Origin: Flavipsychrobacter sp.
GTDB taxonomy: Bacteria; Bacteroidota; Bacteroidia; Chitinophagales; Chitinophagaceae
Assembly (NCBI GenBank): GCA_031292525.1
Contig: JARLGY010000045.1
Location: 186,001-250,000, forward strand
Reading direction: 5' to 3'
DNA length: 64,000 nucleotides
Of this stretch, positions 28,215-36,538 are shown in pieces; positions within the stretch are counted from its first letter, which is position 1; every line of letters starts with the position of its first letter. The notes under the pieces were generated by a model. That model saw only the letters and a list, made by a program, of their open reading frames with translations. It did no database searches and had not been told where the DNA came from. The position numbers and the translations under genes are program-made.

Positions 28215-28271
28215 CATTATTATAGAAATTGGTTATTATTCTTAGAATTTTGATTGTTACCCTCTCAAATT

Positions 28272-28709
28272 TTACTCGTCACCAATTATTACATCCAAAA
28301 TATGCGTTACTGCCAACGCATATCCGTTCAATCCTAACCCGCTAATAGAGCCCACACATTTAGCAGCTATAAAAGAAGTTTTCCTAAAATCCTCACGCGC
28401 CAATACATTGCTGATATGCACTTCTATCACCGGCACATTTATGGCGGCTATAGCATCTGCAAGTGCTATACTTGTATGGGTATAGGCGCCGGCATTCAGT
28501 ACTATGGCTTGTTGCTTATGCATACAGTCATGTAAAAAGTTGATCAGCTCACCTTCTATATTACTCTGGTAGTATGTTATTTCTACCTCCGGAAAACCTG
28601 CCTGCAATATTACAAGGTAGTCCTCAAAAGATTGGTTACCATATATGTCGGGTTCACGCTTTCCCAGCAGGTTCAGGTTGGGCCCGTTAACTATTGCGAT
28701 CTTTGGCAT
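28272..28709 (-). CDS. aroQ: Type II 3-dehydroquinate dehydratase
   Basis: A 145-residue dodecameric shikimate-pathway enzyme that dehydrates 3-dehydroquinate. The signature IAIVNGPNLNLLGKREPDIYG carries the catalytic tyrosine, and NAGAYTHTSIALADAI and IEVHISN carry the substrate-binding Asn and catalytic His. Length is standard. It stands alone, convergent with fmt and divergent from xerD. Confidence 0.95.
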   Translation of the reverse strand: MPKIAIVNGPNLNLLGKREPDIYGNQSFEDYLVILQAGFPEVEITYYQSNIEGELINFLHDCMHKQQAIVLNAGAYTHTSIALADAIAAINVPVIEVHISNVLAREDFRKTSFIAAKCVGSISGLGLNGYALAVTHILDVIIGDE

Positions 28710-28846
28710 GCTGTTCTTTAATTTAAAGCAAGATAAGCAAATACCTATACCTTAAATTTGTAAGGATATAATTTTTCAAAACAGCCTCGCCTTATACAAC
28801 TGGCGATAATAAGAATGACCGGACACGACCCAAAAGACATTATACA

Positions 28847-29758
28847 TTGGCATCAAACTGGGAACCATACATAAAAGGATTTAAGGTTTATCTGCAGCTA
28901 GAGCGGTCTATGGCCGATAATACTATAGAAGCTTACCTGCACGATGTTTATATGCTACAGCGCCATATGCACAATGAGTATGCTGACGTAAGCATTGAGA
29001 ATATTACTATGGTCCACCTGCAATCTTTCCTCGCTACTATTAATGAGTTGGAGTTGTCTGCAGCTACTCAATCGCGCATACTCAGCGGTATTAAATCTTT
29101 TTTCAGATACTTGCTGCTTGAAGAGATCATCAAGAAAGACCCTTCTGAACTAATAGAAGCCCCAAAACAAAGACGTTCACTGCCGGCAGTACTTAGTATT
29201 GCCGATATAGATAAACTCTTCGATGCTATAGACCACAGTACTCCAGAAGGTCAGCGTAACCGCGCTCTCCTGGAAACAATGTATAGTTGTGGTCTACGGG
29301 TAAGTGAGGCTGTAAACTTACACATGTCTGCCATGTACCTGGATATTGGCTTTATAAAAGTGATTGGGAAGGGAAATAAAGAACGTTTGGTACCTATAGG
29401 TAGTACCGCAGTTACACAGATCAAACTCTACCGCGATCATGTCAGAACACAATTACCCAAAATTAAAACCGGACACGAAGATATCTTATTCCTAAACCGA
29501 CGTGGGGCTACCCTTTCGCGGGTAATGATCTTTATGATATTAAAAGAGCTGGCTGAAAAAAGTGGTATTACTACTAATGTGCATCCACATACTTTAAGGC
29601 ATTCTTTTGCTACTCACCTCGTAGAAGCAGGGGCTGACCTTCGCGCCGTACAGGAGATGCTTGGACATAAAAGCATCACTACTACCGAAATCTATACACA
29701 CCTCGATCGCACCTACTTGCGTCAAACACTAGAGAAATTTCATCCGCGTTTTCAATAA
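28847..29758 (+). CDS. xerD: Tyrosine recombinase XerD
   Basis: A 303-residue site-specific recombinase that resolves chromosome dimers at dif with XerC. The N-terminal SAM-like domain (YIKGFKVYLQLERSMADNTIEAYLHDV) and the catalytic set are present: Arg in CGLRVSEAVNL, Lys in GKGNKERLVP, HPHTLRHSFATHL with His and Arg, LGHKSITTTEIYTHL with His and Tyr. The start is a TTG at 28847, giving MASNWEPYIKGF, which matches the family; no in-frame ATG lies upstream, and the ATG at 28815 is in another frame. It is housekeeping and shows no sign of being part of an integrated element. Confidence 0.93.
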   Translation: MASNWEPYIKGFKVYLQLERSMADNTIEAYLHDVYMLQRHMHNEYADVSIENITMVHLQSFLATINELELSAATQSRILSGIKSFFRYLLLEEIIKKDPSELIEAPKQRRSLPAVLSIADIDKLFDAIDHSTPEGQRNRALLETMYSCGLRVSEAVNLHMSAMYLDIGFIKVIGKGNKERLVPIGSTAVTQIKLYRDHVRTQLPKIKTGHEDILFLNRRGATLSRVMIFMILKELAEKSGITTNVHPHTLRHSFATHLVEAGADLRAVQEMLGHKSITTTEIYTHLDRTYLRQTLEKFHPRFQ

Positions 29759-29829
29759 GCCACTCCACAAGATTATTATATTCATACAAATATATTCAGG
29801 AGTGCTAATAATCACATCTATGCGTGCGT

Positions 29830-29870
29830 TTATGGCACTAAATCCACTATCCCTCATTGTGTTTGGCAGG
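29830..29870 (-). pseudogene. Decayed copy of the cytochrome gene's 3' end
   Basis: About 36 nt here (around 29833-29870) resemble the part of the cytochrome gene encoding PAKHNEVSKFSA (around 29903-29942), with a one-base insertion and in-frame stops. It looks like the remnant of a short duplication. Confidence 0.35.
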
Positions 29871-29882
29871 TAAACGTAAATA

Positions 29883-30893
29883 TTATTTAGCAACCAATTT
29901 TGCTGCACTAAACTTACTAACCTCATTGTGCTTTGCCGGGAGCGTACGAAGGTAAGCATATATAGCTGCAAGGTCACTGCGGGTCATCAGGCCGTATCTT
30001 GTCCATGGCATTATGGTATTGAATGCATTTTTATCGATGGTCTGCGGCTTGTAATTAGAATCAGTATAGGACTTGAACCTGTTTATAAATGCGTCTTCTG
30101 ACCAGTTACCGATGCCGGTTTCGAGATCCGGAGTGATATTAGCAGAACGTACCACATTACCACCAGGTAATATAAACTCGCGGCCACCCATAAATGCCAG
30201 CTCAGGTATGATCTGACCATGATTATCCTTCGTATGGCATTCTATACAAGCACATGCATTAACAAGGTAAGCACCATACAGTTCGTGTATTGAAGTATCA
30301 GGACGCCTCCCGGGGACAGCTTTTTGAGGGATAGTATTAATAATGATATTCATAGGAAAATCAGATACTGACTCAGGAACTAGATTATCTATGGGATCCA
30401 GGGATCTAACGTAGGCAATGATACTGATGATATCGGACGTATCCATTTTGCCATAGTGGCTATAAGGCATCACAGGAAACATAGCCCGCCCTTCTTTTGT
30501 TACCCCTGTAGTGATTAAGCGAAATAACTCACCATCGGTGTAACGGCTGATACCTTTAGGGGTTATATTCCGGGAATAATAAACTCCAGGGAAACCAAAT
30601 TGCTGATCGAATCGCTCGCCGCCTTTACCCAATGTACCATCGACCAGGGGGGCGGCAAATTTTGTCCAGTCACGAGTAGAATGACAATCCATACACGCTG
30701 CAACAGCATTGGCCAGGTAGGCACCCTGCGCCACCCGATCGGGCGATCTGGGCACATTAAGTACAGGTGGCTCGCCTACTTTGGGCAGTGCTACTTTTAC
30801 ATAAGTAATAAGGCCACCAATAACAATAACAACAAAGAGCATAAGTAGTCCTATACCCTTAAAAATCGATTTTCTCAATTTCCCTTTTGACAT
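29883..30893 (-). CDS. Membrane-anchored dihaem cytochrome c
   Basis: A 336-residue protein with an N-terminal membrane anchor (GIGLLMLFVVIVIGGLITYV) and two class I cytochrome c domains. The haem motifs are CMDCH at residues 67-71 and CIECH at 216-220. Likely methionine axial ligands lie in MFPVMPYSHYGKM and in NTIMPWTRYGLM. This architecture is that of periplasmic electron-transfer or dehydrogenase-associated cytochromes; no dehydrogenase gene is next to it. A decayed copy of its C-terminal coding region follows downstream. Confidence 0.88.
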   Translation of the reverse strand: MSKGKLRKSIFKGIGLLMLFVVIVIGGLITYVKVALPKVGEPPVLNVPRSPDRVAQGAYLANAVAACMDCHSTRDWTKFAAPLVDGTLGKGGERFDQQFGFPGVYYSRNITPKGISRYTDGELFRLITTGVTKEGRAMFPVMPYSHYGKMDTSDIISIIAYVRSLDPIDNLVPESVSDFPMNIIINTIPQKAVPGRRPDTSIHELYGAYLVNACACIECHTKDNHGQIIPELAFMGGREFILPGGNVVRSANITPDLETGIGNWSEDAFINRFKSYTDSNYKPQTIDKNAFNTIMPWTRYGLMTRSDLAAIYAYLRTLPAKHNEVSKFSAAKLVAK

Positions 30894-30961
30894 ATAGATC
30901 CTTTATACATGAAAAATAGTAAAAAAGAAATTATACTTCAAAGAAAAATGACGAAAATTTA

Positions 30962-32140
30962 TTAAGCCTTAGCAATGCTCTGTTTCAACTTATTATTATG
31001 ATATAACCCGTACACAGCAAGCGCTACTAGTATTAAAATAGCCGCTCCAGTGCAAAACGCGCTCCAGCCACCTAGTTTCCAAAGAAACAATCCCAGGAAG
31101 GAGCCACTTGCAGCACCGAGGAAGGTTACCGTCATGAATACGGTATTGAGCCGGTTGCGCGCTTCAGGAATAAGTGCGAATATGCGAGTCTGGTTGGATA
31201 CGTGAACCGCCTGCAAGCCAAAATCGAGCAAGATGATGGCAACAATAAACAGAGTAATAGAAGTACGGAACAAATAAAAAATAACCAAGCTGAGTAAGAT
31301 CAATATAAGGCCAGTGAGAATGGCGAACCGTGGGTCTTTCTTGTCGCCGATTCGCCCGGCTAAAGGAGCAGCAAGTGCACCAGCCGCACCAGCAAGACCA
31401 AACAAACCGATTTGACCGCCACTGTAATTGAATGGCGCACCACCCAGGTATAGCACCATGGTTGTCCAGAAAGCACCAAAAACACCATACGACAAGGCAT
31501 TTAGCATACAGGCTTCCTGTAGGGCAGGCTGTGGCAGCAATTTCACAAGTGACTTGTATATAGAGCCATAATTCCCTTTATAGTCAGGCTTACTTTGCGG
31601 GAAGCGCGCTGTTATAACCAACAGCAAAACAGTACAAATACCTGCAGCCATCCAATACACACTGCGCCAACCAAAATGATCGCCTACCAACCCACTTACC
31701 GTACGTGATAACAGAATACCAAGAAGCAGTCCACTCATTATAGAACCCAATACTTTCCCTCTGCGCTCAGGCGCGGCAAGATGGGCAGCCATAGGTAATA
31801 TCAACTGCGGTACTATGGTAGTAAACCCCAAACAGAACGACGCCAATTGGAGTATAAAGAATATTGGTGCCAGCGCTGCAATTATTAATGAGATTATAGT
31901 GAGAGTAGTAATAACAAGTATCTGTTTCTTTCGCTCAAGCAGATCGCCTAGCGGGACAATGAACAACAAGCCTGCAGCATAACCCAATTGGGTTATATAA
32001 TTGAGGCTACCTGCGGAACTGCGACTAATACCCAAATCTTTAGCTATGAGCAATATTAGTGGTTGGCAATAATACAGATTAGCTACGATAAGCCCTGTAC
32101 ACATAGCCATAATGGCTATGTCGGTTTTCTTTAACACCAT
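30962..32140 (-). CDS. MFS transporter
   Basis: A 392-residue 12-TM major facilitator superfamily protein of the inner membrane. The motif-A-like loop between TM2 and TM3 is GDLLERKKQ, with a similar segment GRIGDKKDPR in the second half. The N-terminal CTGLIVANLYYCQPLILLIAKDLGISRSSAG is typical of the YgaY/DHA1-like drug or metabolite efflux group. The substrate cannot be told. The frame also has a TTG at 32146; I chose the ATG at 32140 (MVLKKTDIAIM). Confidence 0.9.
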   Translation of the reverse strand: MVLKKTDIAIMAMCTGLIVANLYYCQPLILLIAKDLGISRSSAGSLNYITQLGYAAGLLFIVPLGDLLERKKQILVITTLTIISLIIAALAPIFFILQLASFCLGFTTIVPQLILPMAAHLAAPERRGKVLGSIMSGLLLGILLSRTVSGLVGDHFGWRSVYWMAAGICTVLLLVITARFPQSKPDYKGNYGSIYKSLVKLLPQPALQEACMLNALSYGVFGAFWTTMVLYLGGAPFNYSGGQIGLFGLAGAAGALAAPLAGRIGDKKDPRFAILTGLILILLSLVIFYLFRTSITLFIVAIILLDFGLQAVHVSNQTRIFALIPEARNRLNTVFMTVTFLGAASGSFLGLFLWKLGGWSAFCTGAAILILVALAVYGLYHNNKLKQSIAKA

Positions 32141-32199
32141 GGACAAAAGTAAAACAATGAGTAATGAGCGGTTATAATCAATGCATATGGCTGGATAGG

Positions 32200-33876
32200 T
32201 TATTTACTCACCAACTTGCTGTGCCTGATACCGTATAAGAAATAGATAACCATCCCTATTGCCAACCATACCAGGAAACGCTCCCAGTTAGATGTACCGG
32301 ATTCACACAGCAGATAAGTGCAACACAGAAACCCAAGTACAGGTATGAGTGAAAAGTTTTTGATGAACGCCAGTATGGTGGTAACAAAAAACACCGTACC
32401 AAACAAAAGGAATGGTATCTTTTCGCGGATAACTGTGTAGGTATAACCACCTTTTGCATCAGCAAAATTGAAGTAACCTTGCAATCCGCCAGGGTAATAA
32501 ACAATAAATAGGGTCACAGCACCAATAAATAAAAACGGCATTATCCATTTGCTGTTTACATATGGGGTTTTGAATTTACTCTCCATTTTGTTTTTACTGC
32601 TTTGGAGTTTAAGTATTCCGCCACAGACCAGAACAAAAGCGAACAAGGTGCCAACACTGCACAGGTCCACCACCACGTCCAGGTTAAGGAATAAAGCCGG
32701 TATGCCTACCACAAAGCCTGTAAGAATAGTAGAAAAAGAAGGTGTTTTATACTTAGGATGTATCTTAGAGAAAACGGGGGGCAGCAAACCATCTCGACTC
32801 ATGCTCATCCATATACGGGGTTGTCCCAGCTGAAATACAAGCAGCACGCTTGCTGTTGCTATAACTGCACTCACGGCTACAATGCCCGCTACCCATTTAA
32901 GATGCACTACCTGGAATACATAAGCTAAAGGATCGCCTACACCCAACTGCTTGTAGCTGACCATGCCTGTAAGCACCAGTGCTACTAAAACATAAATAAC
33001 CGTACAGGCTATTAAAGAATAGAACATGCCCTTGGGCAGATCGCGCTGGGGATCACGACACTCTTCAGCAGTCGTAGATATGGCATCGAAACCTATGTAG
33101 GCAAAAAAGACCGCAGCCGTACCACTTAGTACTCCTTTAATACCGTTAGGAAGAAACGGGTGCCAGTTGGCAGGCCGTACATAAAACGCCCCTGCTATTA
33201 TGACTATAAAAATAATGACCAGTTTCAAAACCACCATTGCATTGGTGGCCTTACGCGATTCCTGTATACCTATATATATGATCCAGGTAATGATAAAAGT
33301 AATAAGGAAAGCAGGCAGATTACAGATGAACTTGAAACCACCCAAAGTGGGTGCATTCAGCCAGGCCAATTTAGCTTCATTAGTAAGCATAGCTTTGGCT
33401 GTCCAGTAATCTGTAGCCAAGTATTCGGGCGTATGAATGCCCAGCCCATCGAGTAAAGTAACGAAATAATTGCTCCAGGATATGGCCACGGCAATGTTAC
33501 CGATGGCATATTCGAAAAGGAGATCCCAACCTATTATCCAGGCTATTATTTCGCCAAAGGCAACGTAAGAATAAGTGTAAGCACTGCCAGAAACGGGGAT
33601 CATGCTGGCAAACTCTGCATAACAAACAGCAGACAGGCCACAGGCCAGTGAAACAAAAAGAAACAGCAATACAACTCCAGGACCACCCTTCAGGCTAGCC
33701 TCGCCGATTGTTGAAAATATACCGGCACCTACTATTGCAGCTATACCCATAAAGGTAAGGTCGCGCACCGTGAGCACTTTGTTCATACCGCCGTGCTTTT
33801 CTGTTTCCAGCAAGCCGTCGGCTACTTCCTTACGTACGATCTCCGGTGTTTTTTTACGAAAAATATCCTGCTTCAT
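32200..33876 (-). CDS. APC family amino acid permease
   Basis: A 558-residue transporter with about 12-14 membrane segments. It has the APC core start (LTVRDLTFMGIAAIVGAGIFSTIGEA) with the unwound glycine-rich helix, followed by SGSAYTYSYVAFGEIIAWIIGWDLLFEY, the hallmark of the cationic amino acid transporter (CAT/YhdG) subgroup. AFFAYIGFDAISTTAEECRDPQRDLP also fits. The substrate is probably an amino acid, but it is not determined by sequence. It is on the same strand as the MFS gene, 59 bp upstream of it. Confidence 0.93.
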   Translation of the reverse strand: MKQDIFRKKTPEIVRKEVADGLLETEKHGGMNKVLTVRDLTFMGIAAIVGAGIFSTIGEASLKGGPGVVLLFLFVSLACGLSAVCYAEFASMIPVSGSAYTYSYVAFGEIIAWIIGWDLLFEYAIGNIAVAISWSNYFVTLLDGLGIHTPEYLATDYWTAKAMLTNEAKLAWLNAPTLGGFKFICNLPAFLITFIITWIIYIGIQESRKATNAMVVLKLVIIFIVIIAGAFYVRPANWHPFLPNGIKGVLSGTAAVFFAYIGFDAISTTAEECRDPQRDLPKGMFYSLIACTVIYVLVALVLTGMVSYKQLGVGDPLAYVFQVVHLKWVAGIVAVSAVIATASVLLVFQLGQPRIWMSMSRDGLLPPVFSKIHPKYKTPSFSTILTGFVVGIPALFLNLDVVVDLCSVGTLFAFVLVCGGILKLQSSKNKMESKFKTPYVNSKWIMPFLFIGAVTLFIVYYPGGLQGYFNFADAKGGYTYTVIREKIPFLLFGTVFFVTTILAFIKNFSLIPVLGFLCCTYLLCESGTSNWERFLVWLAIGMVIYFLYGIRHSKLVSK

Positions 33877-33923
33877 GTATAGATGCTCTGACCAAGGTAG
33901 TAAATAATATTATGCCAAATAGA

Positions 33924-34760
33924 TTACATGATCTTCCTTTTCAACCAAGCGCGCAGCTGTTCACGTTTAAGCGAAGCAGCATCTGGTTCTGCCAACGGGC
34001 CGGAATATGGCTGACCACGGCGTATATAATACTTATTAAAGGTGGATTGATTAATACCCCACTTCATCAGGAATTGTTTACGGCCGTTATTTTTCTTTAT
34101 ACGCAAAGTTGATTTTGCCTGGAAATGATACACACGGCTTTTCCCAATGCCTTTAAAAATACGACAACCTGCATACCACATCTTCATAGAAAAATCATCA
34201 TCACTGCTTACGCCAGGGCTAAGCTCTATACTGTACCCCCCGGTGATGAGCCAATACTTGCGATGTACTATGGTTGGTGGCCATGTAGAGCCGGTCCAAT
34301 CTGCTTTTTGTAAGGTGTTATATTCTTTAAGTAATGCAGCTTCATCAAATGTTTCAATACTATCACCGTAATTTTTATGGATAACGCATGGATTGTTATG
34401 GTTGGCAGGTTCTATCATGGTACTTGAAAACATGAAACAATCTGTACCAGCGGCAACTATTTCGTCTGTAATATGTTTATCCCATTGCGGGCAAGCATAC
34501 ATATCATCATTCATGTAAACAATGTAGTCGTGCTTGGCCAGACCACCTGCTTCATTTACAGCTTTACATATACCTGCATTTTCGGGCGTGTATGTGTAGT
34601 CAATACCCTCGTCTTTCGCCCACTGCAAAGTGCCGTCGCTACCATCATTGACATGCAAAATCACCTGGTGAATGTATGCGGAGTTTTTACGTATACTCTC
34701 GACACATAGCTTTAAGAAAGCAATATTGTTCCAGGTAGGTATAATGATGGAAAAATTCAA
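33924..34760 (-). CDS. Family 2 glycosyltransferase
   Basis: A 278-residue GT-A fold protein. The nucleotide-sugar binding region begins NFSIIIPTWNNIAFLKLCVESI, with the DXD-like metal site in YIVYMNDDMYACPQW. The acceptor-side region DWTGSTWPPTIVHRKYWLITGGYSIELSPGVSSDDDFSMKMWYAGC fits. No membrane helix is present, so it is cytoplasmic or peripheral. The substrate is unknown; it is not inside a polysaccharide cluster. The start is a TTG at 34760, since no in-frame ATG lies upstream and MNFSIIIPTW is the expected N-terminus. Confidence 0.88.
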   Translation of the reverse strand: MNFSIIIPTWNNIAFLKLCVESIRKNSAYIHQVILHVNDGSDGTLQWAKDEGIDYTYTPENAGICKAVNEAGGLAKHDYIVYMNDDMYACPQWDKHITDEIVAAGTDCFMFSSTMIEPANHNNPCVIHKNYGDSIETFDEAALLKEYNTLQKADWTGSTWPPTIVHRKYWLITGGYSIELSPGVSSDDDFSMKMWYAGCRIFKGIGKSRVYHFQAKSTLRIKKNNGRKQFLMKWGINQSTFNKYYIRRGQPYSGPLAEPDAASLKREQLRAWLKRKIM

Positions 34761-34850
34761 GACGTATAGATTTCAGGTTATCAAAATGTGCGGTTAAAAC
34801 TACATTAAATCGTACATCTAGCAGTATTATTCTTGTTTGTTTTTCGTCCT

Positions 34851-34858
34851 TACATTTG
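34851..34858 (+). promoter_or_regulatory. Candidate -7 box for the AhpD-like gene
   Basis: TACATTTG matches TAnnTTTG and lies 22 nt before the ATG. The nearby TTTG runs are too close (about 11-15 nt) for a normal -33 box. Confidence 0.4.
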
Positions 34859-34880
34859 CTCTTTATAAAATAAATAGATC

Positions 34881-35225
34881 ATGAACGCGCAAGTAGCAGA
34901 ATTTAATGAATATCGCCAACAGATGAATGAAGTGATACTGGGTAAGCAGAATAAGGTGATTAATCGCCTGTTTAACCTGGACACTAACACTTATGCTGAC
35001 GGCGCACTACCTGTAAAGACAAAAGAAATGCTGGGTCTTGTTGCCAGCATGGTGCTGCGTTGCGATGATTGCATAAAATACCATCTGGGCAAATGCAAAG
35101 ACGAAGGCATCACTACAGATGAAATGTATGAGGTATTTGCAGTAGCTAACATAGTAGGTGGTACCATAGTAATACCGCATACCCGTCGAGCTGCAGAATA
35201 TTGGGAGGCATTGCAGGAAGGCTAA
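34881..35225 (+). CDS. AhpD-like carboxymuconolactone decarboxylase family protein
   Basis: A 114-residue all-helical protein of the CMD/AhpD family. The redox-active pair is C61-x-x-C64 followed by H68 (RCDDCIKYHLG), as in AhpD and alkylhydroperoxidase-like proteins; true decarboxylases lack it. The likely role is thiol-based peroxide or disulfide reduction. It converges with bshA, and their stop codons overlap, so transcripts collide. The AhpD/BshA pairing suggests, but does not prove, a link to bacillithiol redox control. Confidence 0.88.
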   Translation: MNAQVAEFNEYRQQMNEVILGKQNKVINRLFNLDTNTYADGALPVKTKEMLGLVASMVLRCDDCIKYHLGKCKDEGITTDEMYEVFAVANIVGGTIVIPHTRRAAEYWEALQEG

Positions 35226-36370
35226 ACCACCTGGTGTTTCTGTATAGCGTAAGCTTCTATTACTTCCTTATATAGCTTTTCGTACATAGGGATGATAGTC
35301 TTCTTATCAAACTTTTTCGCACGCTTCAATGCAGCTGCCTTAAATGTCTGGAGACGGTCGTCATCGCTTAATATATGAATCGCATTCTGGGACATATCTT
35401 CTACATCGCCCACATCGCTGAGGAAACCGGTTTCACCGGCTATGTTTACTTCAGGTAAACCACCTGAATTTGTTGATATAACAGGAACACCACATGCCAT
35501 GGCTTCAAGCGCCGATAAACCAAAGCTTTCACTTTGCGATGGTAACAAGAACAAGTCTGTGATGTTGAAAATCTCATTTATGTTTTCCTGCTTACCCAAG
35601 AAGCGCGTATCATGATCAAGGTGCAAACTGCGGCAAAGATCTTCGGCAACCTGGCGGTCAGGACCATCACCTATCATAAGTAGTTTGGAAGGTATTACAT
35701 CGCGTACATTTTTAAAAATACGTACTACATCTTCTACCCTCTTTACTTTACGGAAGTTAGATACATGCGCAAGGATACGTTCGCCATTGGGCGCAAGCAT
35801 TTTTTTAAAGTGCTCCTTATCCGTTTGATGAAAGCGTTGTATATCAACAAAATTAGGAATAACATGTATGTCTTTCTCAATTTTGAATGACTTGAATGTT
35901 TCTTCGCGCAAGTTATCAGAAACTGCGGTTATGGCATCCGATTCATTTATAGAGAAAGTAACTACCGGAGCATAAGTCTGATCCCGGCCCACGAGCGTAA
36001 TATCAGTACCGTGCAGCGTTGTTATAAAAGGTATATCAAGACCGTCCTTCTTTAATATTTGTCGGGCGAAGTAAGCAGCAGATGCATGGGGTATGGCATA
36101 GTGAACATGCAACAGATCAAGCTGGTTATTGGTGATCACATTTACCATCTTACTGGCAAGCGCTGTCTCATATGGGGGAAAATCGAATAACGGATATGGT
36201 GGAACTGCAACTTCGTGATAATAAATATTGGGATGGAAGTTGAGCCTTACAGGCTGCTCATAGGTAATGAAATGAACCTCGTAACCTTTTTCGGAAAGCG
36301 CCATACCTAATTCCGTAGCTAATACACCACTTCCACCAAACGTAGGATAACAAACAATACCTATTTTCAT
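35222..36370 (-). CDS. bshA: N-acetyl-alpha-D-glucosaminyl L-malate synthase
   Basis: A 382-residue GT4 glycosyltransferase that couples UDP-GlcNAc with L-malate, the first step of bacillithiol synthesis. The N-terminus KIGIVCYPTFGGSGVLATELGMAL, the HFITYEQPVRL region and the HVHYAIPHASAAYFARQIL segment are diagnostic of BshA. The C-terminal donor site includes LLPSQSESFGLSALEAMACGVPVI. Length is standard. bshB and bshC are not in this window. It overlaps the convergent AhpD-like gene by 4 bp. Confidence 0.95.
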   Translation of the reverse strand: MKIGIVCYPTFGGSGVLATELGMALSEKGYEVHFITYEQPVRLNFHPNIYYHEVAVPPYPLFDFPPYETALASKMVNVITNNQLDLLHVHYAIPHASAAYFARQILKKDGLDIPFITTLHGTDITLVGRDQTYAPVVTFSINESDAITAVSDNLREETFKSFKIEKDIHVIPNFVDIQRFHQTDKEHFKKMLAPNGERILAHVSNFRKVKRVEDVVRIFKNVRDVIPSKLLMIGDGPDRQVAEDLCRSLHLDHDTRFLGKQENINEIFNITDLFLLPSQSESFGLSALEAMACGVPVISTNSGGLPEVNIAGETGFLSDVGDVEDMSQNAIHILSDDDRLQTFKAAALKRAKKFDKKTIIPMYEKLYKEVIEAYAIQKHQVV

Positions 36371-36538
36371 ATTACTATATTCCTGCTTTTGGAGTAGGAT
36401 CCGTTATTTTAAGCAAATATCATGCAAACGTGTTAATTCAACTTTATCTGCTTATTACTTTTACCAATAGTTAAAGGTATTTGTTTTTCTAAACGAGCCG
36501 CTACTTACAGGCAATAAGCTAACAGGCCTCTGCTCCTG

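Noticed and set aside
28815-28874. Short ATG frame overlapping the start of xerD
   Set aside because: It encodes only about 19 residues in another frame, has no homology I recognise, and the xerD TTG start explains the region.
28847-29758. Tyrosine recombinase as sign of an integrated element
   Set aside because: It is XerD-type, of normal length, and sits among core genes with no att repeats, phage or conjugation genes.
29729-29977. Minus-strand open frame over the cytochrome 3' end
   Set aside because: Its reading frame is out of phase with the cytochrome and only reflects the decayed duplicate next to it.
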